From: Punctularia strigosozonata HHB-11173 SS5
Lineage: Eukaryota > Basidiomycota > Agaricomycetes > Corticiales > Punctulariaceae
Reading direction: 5' to 3'
DNA: 64,000 nt
Assembly (NCBI RefSeq): GCF_000264995.1
Contig: NW_006767440.1
Coordinates: forward strand, 1,593,863 to 1,657,862
The position numbers and the translations under genes were made by a program. Shown one piece after another: positions 55,488 to 64,000 of this stretch. The notes beneath the pieces are model-generated. The model saw nothing but the letters and a program-made list of their open reading frames with translations, did no database searches and had not been told where the DNA came from. Numbering within the stretch: the first letter of the stretch is position 1; every line of letters begins with the position of its first letter.

Positions 55488-56819
55488 AGCTTGAGACGCG
55501 TTCCGGGCGTGTATGCAATACGAGCGCTACAGTGGCGAATCACCGGTCGTTCGGAAGGCGAAGCAGTGGAGGAGTACGATACCGTGAAGGCCCTCAGCCT
55601 CGCGCGCTCAGCCGCTATGTTCGGCAGTGGGACTACGGTCTGGGACGTCTACAATGTCAATGATACCACAAAGGTACGGTTATTTTCCTTCTTCTGTCTC
55701 ATGTACCCCTTTCGCTGGCTGTAATACAGAGTCAGCCGTACGTGCTGAAACGGTTGTGGCGCGATGAATCACCCAGCCTAGAAAACGACATGATTCCGGA
55801 TGGCCTCGAGGATTCTCCTGTTGTTCGGATTGTGTGGTCCAGGGATGCTTACCTAGCCGACGAGACTCGCGAAGATGTTCTCGTGGTGATCTGACAATGT
55901 ACAGCGATCAAAGACGCTGCGACGAAAGTAGGAGACCACTACAAGCCGGGCAAATGGAAGCTGAGCGACGTGAATATAGCCGATGAACGCGTACACACGG
56001 CCGTAACAGATTATCTCCATTTTACCACCGTACAGCAGTACAAGCCACGTAATCGTATCCGGACCTATACCTTGATGTTGACGCGTGGCGCTGAGATTAG
56101 GCGCTTCAAGAACTTCCCTGCGCTCTTGAGTCTTGACCGCCATGCGCGACGTCATCCAAGGTAAGACCGACAGCGCGTATGACACCTCATCGGCGCTAAC
56201 TGCTAACGTCAGGGCACAAAGACCTATGGTTCCGGGACGTTCTGTATAGGGAAATCAGCCCTGGCAATATTCTCATCATGTCGCAGGACAAGGATCGCCC
56301 AGCGGGATGTTTGATCGATCTTGACCATGGTAAGAAATACAAGAAAGAGGAAATGACAAAGGCTCCTATCGCAGGAACAGATATTGATGACTATGACGTG
56401 TCACTCGTCATCAGGCGCGCCAAGTTGGGATACAATACGACACTCACAGAGGCGGTCGCGTCGAGGCTATTAGCTGCGATGGGAACCCCGGAAATGGCGG
56501 TGCTATTCATCAACGAGGCTAAAACGTTTTGGGATGATGTATGTTCAACGCTCGTCGAGCGTGTTTCAAACAAGCTGACGCTGGATGCAGATCCCAGGAT
56601 TTATCATACCTGATCTTGAAAGAAACGTAAGTACTGGAGCCACTCAGATAGTTCCAACGCCACTGAAACTCTGACAGATCGAATGGCCCAACGTCAATCT
56701 TGTCGCGCGAGATGATCACACACGTAACAGGTTTCACCCTAGATGCTGCCGCCTATGCAAAAAGCGACTGCGACTCCAAAGGTCCTGTCCCTAAGAAGAA
56801 CAAGATGGAGGGGAATTGA
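55488..56819 (+). pseudogene. Truncated FunK1 protein kinase pseudogene
   Basis: Aligns with the intact kinase at 58276-61223 from residue about 310 on. Kept stretches include WRIT.RS, VKALSLARSAAMFGSG.TVWDVYNV, YVLKRLWRDE, CLIDLDHGKKY and the extreme C-terminus LD.AAYAKS. It lacks the N-terminal 300 residues, has a stop and frame change after DVLVV, and a frame slip near 56580. About 200 codons of the kinase C-lobe (exon 8) are deleted between the exon-7 equivalent and the tail. The catalytic HRD is YRE here, so it could not work even if read through. Three exon borders remain visible. Confidence 0.88.
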
Positions 56820-57229
56820 ATCTTTGGTAGGCGCACGCGGTAAAAAACCGCATTTGAACTGATGGTTCATTCTTCCTAGCCTACATTGACGGTCGTTCGA
56901 CGCTTTGCCTGTTTTCCGCCTCCGCGCTTCGCTCTCATCGTGCTCTGATCATATGTTGTTGCAATGCTATCCTTGGCCGAGATTCAGCGGATATCGATAT
57001 CAATGATGTCCATTCGCTTAATCGTGCTTTCTTGCTTTCGTTCCTGTTGTCTTGGTTTGTATACTATCACGAATTTATGACGATCACGACCATGCGACCA
57101 AACGTCTGAGTTGCTTGTCATCTCCCAGTGGAAAGCAACCGTTCTTCGTGCACTTGATCTGTTTGCTTCGTTCAAGAAAGCCACGCAGGTCTTGCGCCTT
57201 TGACCCAGAATTCGATTGAGTAGTACGCC

Positions 57230-57560
57230 ATTTTCAATCCCGCAACGTAAGACGCTACCGAGCGAGCATAAAGCGCCGGCCCCTACGCTCCCAAGCACGA
57301 TGTTCTCTCATACGATCTTGGCCCCGGTAACCAACACTTGGTCAACACAACAAGAACAAATGCAAGAAAACATGCTTGCGGAGCACCGCTCGCGAGCTGA
57401 CCATCTACGATGCGACGAGGATGCGATCCGTCGCGCTCTGTGCGTACAGGCTCGAGCGCGGGAGCAAGGGCAGGCGTGGAAGCGTGCAGGTTGTCTGAGG
57501 TGGGCAGGTCCTCGGCGACAATGCCTGTTGCTCCGTGATTGATTGCAACGGCGATCGGAT
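57230..57560 (-). pseudogene. Remnant of the glycosidase-like gene, copy 1
   Basis: On the minus strand a stretch reading YAQSATDRI matches YTQSATDRVDVA of the copy at 61683-62670. The plus-strand flank (GTTCTC.C..ACGATCTTGGCCC) matches the sequence at 61709-61732. Only the 3' third of the gene survives and frames are broken. It belongs to the same duplicated segment as the truncated kinase beside it. Confidence 0.7.
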
Positions 57561-58275
57561 GCTTGCCTGTCTGATGAGTCCCAATACGGCATTAACCTTG
57601 TCGGATAAGCAGTGGTCGAAGAGAAATAGATCTCAAATATGTGCTGATTGGCCTTTTCTCCCGGCGATGGACATCTTCTAACATGAAAGACAAGGGAGTG
57701 ATCGTTCCTGGTGACTAGGTGAGTGAACTAAGGGGAAACCGCTCACACGCGGGCTCGCGTTATCATGGAATCGAGGCATCCATAACGAAATGGACTCCAG
57801 GATTGGTTCAGAATATACACTGGGGACCAATCAAACGAGGAGCTCATGGTGCGTATATTTTTGGGATGTTGTTACGAGGAATGCTTCTGCACTTCCCCCC
57901 ATCGATCGGATGAAGGGCACCGCCCTGGAAAACCTGGGTTCTCCAACGGCCCTATCATGTACCCACTTCCCGGTTTTGGCTTGCCCGTTGAGGAGCCGAC
58001 AGGTTTGGATAACAATCAGTTTTGGGGGCACGGGAAAGGCGTGTTGTTCGACGCATCCATTTCAGAGTGTCCACCCAGAAATCTGACACAAGGGGGTCCA
58101 TTTTGGGGCATAGCATGCAACGTCGACCGTCGGTTGCGGTCGATAAGCATGACTCGGCGTGTATTCCTATGTTCTTGCTGTGTGGCGTCTTGTTCACATT
58201 TAAAGTCTCACGTCTGAGACCGCGACACCTCGGTGTTCACCTGATCCCAATCTGACTAGCCACAGACCCTATCCT
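57561..58275. other. Intergenic between duplicated segments
   Basis: A 123-codon plus-strand frame at 57846-58217 includes SNGPIMYPLPGFGLPVEEPTG but has no recognised family or partner exon. The final part should hold the kinase promoter. Confidence 0.4.
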
Positions 58276-61223
58276 ATGGTTTCATCCTACAAGGACGCCG
58301 AGGGGGGTTACGCCACCCACCAGCATCTCACTCCAAACAACACCAGCACCTCCCAGACTTACCATAGGGCTGGCATTACATCGGCGCGTGAAATGACTAC
58401 CAAGGTTCTCGCCGAGGTGGGAGGTCGTGCCTGCACCATTGACACTCTTGATTTCCTTGAAGACATTCTCGGCTCAAACGGTGATGAGGTCGACTTAGCT
58501 CATGAGGTCTATAAGAAGTTGGAGGACGCCGGACACTACGACACGAACATCAGTCTCTGGAAAGACTTTCCACTGGAGATCGAGCAGGAGCAGGAGCTTT
58601 ACGCGCCTTTCGTCAATGCTGCCACTGCAATCGGCGACACACTTCGAACCCTAGGTCACGAACCGCGTACGAGTGTGCTGTGGACGGATGGCGCGAATAT
58701 TTCTCCTATATCCCCAAACCTAGCAGCCCCCAAGCTCCGCCCTGACATCCTGGCGACAATCGGACAGCGAAACCTGGACCAGGAGCAACAAGTACGTCCA
58801 TTCCCTCATATCCGTCACTGTTTCGGTCTGATCCATTATACCTAGGTGATTCCTCACTGGACTCGCGTTCACTCCCCGGTAGAAGTGAAGAAGAAATCTG
58901 ACGACGATACTGTGGCGCCTGCCCTCGCACAGCTTGGGAACTATATGCGCATGGTTCTCTCCGAACAAGTTAACCGTCGCTTCGTTCTTGGCCTGCTTCT
59001 CTGCGGGACGGAGCTTTCGATATGGATGTGCGACAGGTCCGGTTTGGTGGGAACGCACCGTGCGTTCGACATACACGAGGCGAGTCCCTTACCTTCGCGT
59101 TAGACTGCCTCCTCATGCGTATTTATGCAGTCTCCGCTCTTGTTTATTCGCACCATCATGGCTTTCTATCGAATGGATGCCTTGCGTAGTGGCTGGGACA
59201 CCGATATGAAGCTGTTGCGAACGCGGAATCACCAGCTCGAAGCTGTTTGTACCTCGGATCTGACTGTCATTCCAGCCGACTTTGGGGGCGACATTTACGA
59301 TACAAAGTGGCGAATCACGGTTCGATCGCAGAACGGTGAAGTGGAGGTGTTTGAAACAGTGAAGGCCCTTAGCCTCGCGCGCTCGGCAGCTATGTTCGGA
59401 AGCGGGAGTACGGTTTGGGACGTCTACAATGTCAAGGACACGGAAAAGGTAAGGTGCCATTCCTTCCGCCTACCTGTTGCTGACTACCATCGGGGATCAG
59501 TTATATGTCCTGAAGCGGTTGTGGCGCGATGACACAGCCGGCTTGGAAGCTGACATGATTCCAGGCGGCCTCGGCAATTCTCCTGTCGTACAAATTTTAT
59601 GGTCCCGGGATGCTTATCTGGATGGTGGTATCCGTGACGAGACTCTCGGCGTGATTCGAGGACGCACTACGGTTCAGGACGCCGCCACGAAAATAGGAGA
59701 TCAGCCCAAGCGTGGCAAGAGGAAGCGGAGTGACGCGAACTCCGCTGATCAACGTGTTCACACCGCAGTCACCGACCATTCCAATTTTCAAACCGTATTA
59801 CAGTACAACCCATGCAACCGTATCCGGACATACACCTTGATGTTGACACGTGGCATTGAACTCAAGCGGTTCAAGAGCGTACCTGTGCTGCTGAACGCCA
59901 TGCGCGACGCCATCCAAGGTATGTCAGACTTCACTATGTGCTTACCCTTATGGATGCTGATATGATTTATAGGCCACAAAGACCTGTGGTTCCGTGGCGT
60001 ACTGCACAGGGATATCAGCCCTGGCAATATTCTGATCACATCGCAGGATAAGACGGGCAGAGTGGGTTGTTTGATTGATCTTGATCATGGGAAGAAGTAC
60101 GAGGACCACATGATGTCTGCCCCCAGTCTATGGAGCGTAAGCTCTCAGAGGGCTGCCGTACTTGTTGAAGATGAGAAAACCTATCATGACATTGATCTCA
60201 AGGAGACGGACGCGATGAAACTGTTGGCTTGCTTTGGACCACGCGATGCACACATTTTCTTGGAAGAGGCGGCACTGGACATTTGGCCGGAAGGGGTACG
60301 TATCCAATCTGACTGGACGATCATCGTATAGAGGTTGACGCTGAAGACGCAGATCCCAGACTATATCATACCTGAGCTCGAGCCAGACGTGAGTACAGGG
60401 TGTACCGAGACGCATAGTATGATTGAGACTCTGGCAGGCGCGCTGGCCCAACGTGGATGCCGATTCGGAAACAGGATTTATACACACGGTACGGTGAATC
60501 CTGTTAGTTAACGTCGATGATTTCAAACATTCTCTTCAGGGAACCAAGGCATTCATGAGTGCTGAATTATTGCCTCAAGGGCGGCCATATAGATACGCCA
60601 TTAAACGTCCTGGTGGGCCCATCAAGCAAGGTGTCATCCATGACATCGAATCCTTTTTCTGGGTTCTCATCTATGTCTGCCTTGTGCGCCGTGATGACGG
60701 TCGCTTGCGCGATGAACTGCGCTCGGACCCCCCTGAAGGCGATACATATGCCAAGACTCTGCATAACATCGTTTACTGCCTGTTCGACACATCGGACGAG
60801 GAGACACTCCGCTCCAACAAGTTCGAATTGTTTGAGAACCCTGCAGACATGGAAAACTACGTTATTCGCTACTTTCACCCGAGCATGGCATGTTTGAAAC
60901 CGTTCGTGCGGAAATGGTGGAAGCTACTCATCTTCTCGTATCGGGCATACAACGCTTTTACGCCCGGCGTCATACACTCGCAGGTTCTCCGACTTTTCAA
61001 TGACGAAATCGCGACCTTCGGCGAAACGGGCACGCGTGGCGTGGCTGGCGCTACTGAACCATTCCAGCCGAGCCCGGAGCGTCCGCGAGCAAAACCCGCA
61101 CAGCCCGAATCACGAACGTACCCTGTTGGAACGGGGTTCAGACTGGATCCTGCCGCCTATGCGAAAAGCAGCTCCGAGTCTGAAAGTTCTGCGCGCAAGA
61201 AGGCGAAGTCGGAGAACAATTAG
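58276..61223 (+). CDS. FunK1-type fungal protein kinase, 866 aa
   Basis: Eight exons (58276-58791, 58846-59079, 59131-59448, 59501-59918, 59973-60295, 60332-60388, 60438-60488, 60540-61223) keep one frame for 866 aa. FunK1 kinases are a family expanded in mushrooms; targets unknown. The N-terminal half is the usual non-kinase extension. In the kinase part YVLKRLWRD holds the likely ATP-site Lys, LHRDISPGNIL is the catalytic loop (HRD with the Asn), and LIDLDHGKKY replaces DFG by DLD, as is normal for the family. GTKAFMSAELL is the APE-like block. The C-terminus is Ser/Lys-rich (SESSARKKAKSENN), perhaps nuclear. Intron 2 needs a GC donor and intron 5 is only 36 nt. All key residues are present. 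Confidence 0.9.
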
Positions 61224-61682
61224 TTGCTGGTAGGCACACGCAATGATCGCATATGATGAAATGACGATCGATCGTTTCTGGTCCACATCCGAGGTCGCTA
61301 TGCATCGGTCCCGCTCCGCGCTTCCCTCTCGTCATGCTGTCCTCATACGCTGTCGCAATGCTATCTAGGCGGACGTCGATGGCGCCGGTTTACTCTGTGC
61401 TGCGACATCCCCGTGTTATCTACAGGTTGCTTTCTTGGTTCCGTGTCCATGAATTGTTGTCGAGGTTTTTGTACGAAGCTATTGACGATCACGATCATGT
61501 AATCGAACGCTCGAGTTGCTTGGCGTTGAATAGCGCCTAAGGCGATCACGCTCTTCATTATTGCATGTTTCTTCGATACGCGTAAGTGGCGTGTTTATGT
61601 GAGATCGATTGAGCAGCACATCGTTGTATTCTCGCACATAAGACATCACCGAGCGAGTACGAACGCGCTGGTCACTACGCTC

Positions 61683-62670
61683 CTACGCTCCTACGCTCCC
61701 CAACACGGTGTTCTCCCCCACGATCTTGGCCCTGGTATCCAACACCTGGTTTAACCCAGCCCTCGCCGCCGCACGGAGCGCCGCTGGGATAGGCACTGCA
61801 TTTACCTCGTACTTGAGGTTCGTGGCGAGCAGCAACGCTCGTGAGCCGACTGTTCACGTCGCGACGTCGACGCGATCCGTGGCGCTCTGCGTGTACACTG
61901 CCTCGGGGCTGAGGATGAACGCCTTGGCAGGCTCGGGCGCGGCGGCAAGTGCAGACGCGGCGGCGAACAGGTCGTCTGGCGCGGGCTGATCCCACGCGAC
62001 GACAGCCGTCGCGGCATGGTTGATAGTGAGCGCGGCGAACACGGTGTACTCCGCTCCGGTCGGATACCGTTTCCAGTATGTGTCGTTTCCGAAGGCTTGA
62101 GGTACAGTCCAGACGGATTGAGGGAGTTCGGGGCCGAGGATCTGCTGGCGGGGGTGGAAAGAGTCTAATCCGGTCGGATATGTCTTCGAAAAGCCCTTGC
62201 AGTTGTCGCACCCGCAGTCGCCGTACTGGAGTTATTAACGTGTCAGCAGCAGCGACAGAGAGAAGGCAGGGAGAGACGTACGTCTGGAGTGCAGACCGTG
62301 CCCCACTGCGAACCGGATGTGACGTTACCGTCATGTACACATCCTGCATCACAATATCCGCGCCGGCAGAGTACACCGTGAAGTAGTAGTCCTGGCAGTT
62401 GAGCACGAGGCTGACGGGGTGGTAGCCCCAGTCGAGGCCGTAGATCGTATCGTACGCGAGCTGGGTCGCGTTTAGCGGGTCCTCCCATCCGTTGGGCTCG
62501 TCCCCGGTTGAGAGTTCGGCCGGTTCTTGGTCCGGTCCACCTCTTTCGCGACACCAGTGAGATTCGTGTACGTTCATCGCATGTCGTACATGAGGTAGAT
62601 CCCAAGCTCCTGCATGCGCGCGACGACGGCGGTGGGGTTGTTGAACGAGTCGTCACGCACAGCACAACGT
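61683..62670 (-). pseudogene. Secreted glycosidase-like protein pseudogene, copy 2
   Basis: Read on the minus strand: FNNPTAVVARMQELGIYLMYDMR, then WEDPLNATQLAYDTIYGLDWGYHP, a CGCDNCKG block after an intron, and VWTVPQAFGNDTYWKRYPTG with ALTINHAATAVVAWDQP. This resembles a TIM-barrel glycosidase-like family of Agaricomycetes as I recall it; the reaction is unknown. A TGA follows YDMR and another follows VDVAT, each where a Trp codon would be expected. The frame also shifts near RPNS, and the N-terminus is missing. The last frame runs to a TAG at 61683-61685 inside three perfect 8-bp repeats (CTACGCTC, 61675-61698). Convergent with the kinase, in the same arrangement as copy 1. Confidence 0.72.
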
Positions 62671-63259
62671 GGCCACGAGGGTATACGTACGCCCACGATG
62701 CTTGGCACCATCGGCGTCGCCATTTTCAACGTGTCCACATTTCGGTGGTGAAAATCCACGAATTCACATCTCGGCGGGGCAGAAGCATCAATATCATCGA
62801 TACCCGGACGTATATCCATATCCTCCACAATATTGGCCTGCTCCGAACCCTGACAGAACCGGTTACCGTCTTCGCCTCATAGTTAAGTCGTGACAAGGAG
62901 CAAAGCGCGCACGCCAACCGCGCCGTCAATACTATCTGTCGCGCTCTCGGCGTACTCCGTGTCGGATAGGAAGGTTAAGTCGAGGGCCACCGCTCTTCAT
63001 GTGCTTTATTGACGTTTTGTTAGGATGTCATAAAAGTGTGACCTTCACGAGTTCATGCGTGTCTGACTTGCAAATACAGAAGTAAGTTACATTCTATATC
63101 CGTCTGTGGTTAGTGATGTAGCGTTGCGTAACCACATGCGTACGTCGGAGTACTTCAATATATACTCGCTGTCAGCTTGTAGTGATATAGGGTATGCGGT
63201 TGACCTTCGCCTTTATTTCCTCCGCGCGAGGACGACCAGGGTCTGATAGTGTTTACCCA
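62671..63259. other. Intergenic, no gene recognised
   Basis: Lies upstream of the glycosidase-like pseudogene. No homologous N-terminal exon was found here, which is why the pseudogene is taken as truncated. AT-rich around 63080-63180. Confidence 0.45.
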
Positions 63260-63930
63260 TCTCCCCTTTCCTTTCCATCATCCTCTTGGGCGACCGTTGG
63301 GCGACGTTTATGTTACTTGTGTGGTGTTCTGACACCTTTGCTACGGATGGATGCATCGGACTCGGTCCGGATGACGCTCCTGGTGACGATTGGGCGACAA
63401 TTGTGCTACACGACGATTGTGCTACTCCGCGGTGTTTTGACACCTATGTGTCGGATGTATGTGTCGGACTCGGTCCGGATGTCGTTTCTGTGATGCCCTC
63501 TCCGCAATTTGCATGCGATGTCCGGCCCTCCCCCTCCCTGACATCCCCCCCCTTGGGCGACCGATCTCTTCCGCGGCCGTTGGCTATGGATGGATGGATC
63601 GGACCTGGACCGGATGACGCTCCTTCCATGCTACTATCGCAAGTCGCTTGCGCGGTCCAACCCCCCTTTCCCGCTTGCGTTGCGCAATGCCTGTTCTATG
63701 CCCACATTATGCCTACTGTAGCGTGTCGACGCACAAGGGTTCGTGTACGCTACGCATATCGAATTGGCCCATCGACGTGCGCTCCTCACCACCGTCGCCG
63801 TACCTGCCCCCCTCCACCTCTGATGTTCTGGGCGACCTTTGGGCGACGTTTATGTTATGTTTGTGGTGTTCTGACACCTTGGATGCGTCGGACTCGGTCC
63901 GGATGACACTCCTTCGATGTTACTATCGCA
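63260..63930 (+). repeat. Cluster of imperfect repeats
   Basis: A unit with core GGACTCGGTCCGGATG recurs at about 63356-63373, 63463-63481, 63598-63616 (changed to GGACCTGGACCGGATG) and 63888-63905. Three of the cores are preceded by GTGTTNTGACACCT, and GGGCGACGTTTATGTTA occurs at both ends of the cluster. Two copies are followed by TACTATCGCAAGT. Spacing is irregular (107, 135, 290 bp). Open frames here merely translate the repeat. Confidence 0.8.
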
Positions 63931-64000
63931 AGTTGCTCGCCCCCCTGTCCCTTTGCGTTGCGCATTCGAAGATGAACTGAACCTGATTGTTTCCATGACC

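Noticed and set aside
1-64000. LTR retrotransposons, virus-like elements, CRISPR arrays, rRNA genes
   Set aside because: Searched by eye for long terminal repeats, integrase or capsid-like frames, regularly spaced repeats and rRNA signatures; none seen. The only mobile elements supported are the LINE end and the Tc1/mariner element.

Overview
The window looks like nuclear DNA from a mushroom-forming basidiomycete (Agaricomycetes). Introns are short (mostly 48-69 nt) and interrupt most genes. The content is typical of that group: a retaining trehalose phosphorylase, a FunK1-type kinase, leucine-rich F-box proteins, a DUF2235 hydrolase fused to a WD40 propeller, a tRNA-Glu with an intron, and a LINE end carrying RNase H. 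No genus is named because nothing seen here decides it. All start codons and splice junctions were worked out by eye from frame continuity and GT/GC-AG signals.

Layout. 1-1533 is the 3' end of a LINE with an A17 tail, followed by about 3 kb with no recognisable gene. 5.2-7.8 kb is the mitotic inducer phosphatase Cdc25. 9.1-11.1 kb holds a decayed metallo-beta-lactamase-fold gene next to its intact paralogue. 11.3-14.4 kb (minus) is a ten-exon DUF2235-WD40 fusion. 16.4-19.0 kb is mitochondrial FAD glycerol-3-phosphate dehydrogenase. 20.6-23.4 kb is trehalose phosphorylase. 23.9 kb is a tRNA-Glu(CTC). 24.4-27.5 kb (minus) holds three tandem copies of an unrecognised acidic-tailed protein. 28.2-29.6 kb is a BAHD-type acyltransferase and 30.5-32.0 kb a two-finger C2H2 protein.

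From 33.6 to 53.9 kb the window holds three alanine/glutamate-rich coiled-coil proteins, a 752-aa nuclear-looking protein with an internally duplicated domain, a cytochrome P450, and two paralogous F-box proteins. An apparently complete Tc1/mariner element (DD34E, 28-bp perfect terminal inverted repeats, TA duplication) sits 50 bp after the second F-box stop codon. From 54.6 to 62.7 kb lie an F-box-like 219-aa protein and a duplicated segment pairing a FunK1 kinase with a convergent glycosidase-like gene. One kinase copy is whole (866 aa); the other kinase and both glycosidase-like copies are broken. The window ends in imperfect repeats at 63.3-63.9 kb.

How the genes fit together. Housekeeping metabolism and cell cycle (Cdc25, glycerol-3-phosphate oxidation, trehalose breakdown) lie among fast-evolving accessory families. 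I see no convincing biosynthetic cluster: the P450, the acyltransferase and the metallo-beta-lactamase-fold protein are tens of kb apart with no backbone enzyme. The best candidates for undescribed biology are the tandem acidic-tailed family, the duplicated domain in the 752-aa protein, and the DUF2235-WD40 fusion, which resembles an NLR-like receptor without the NTPase.
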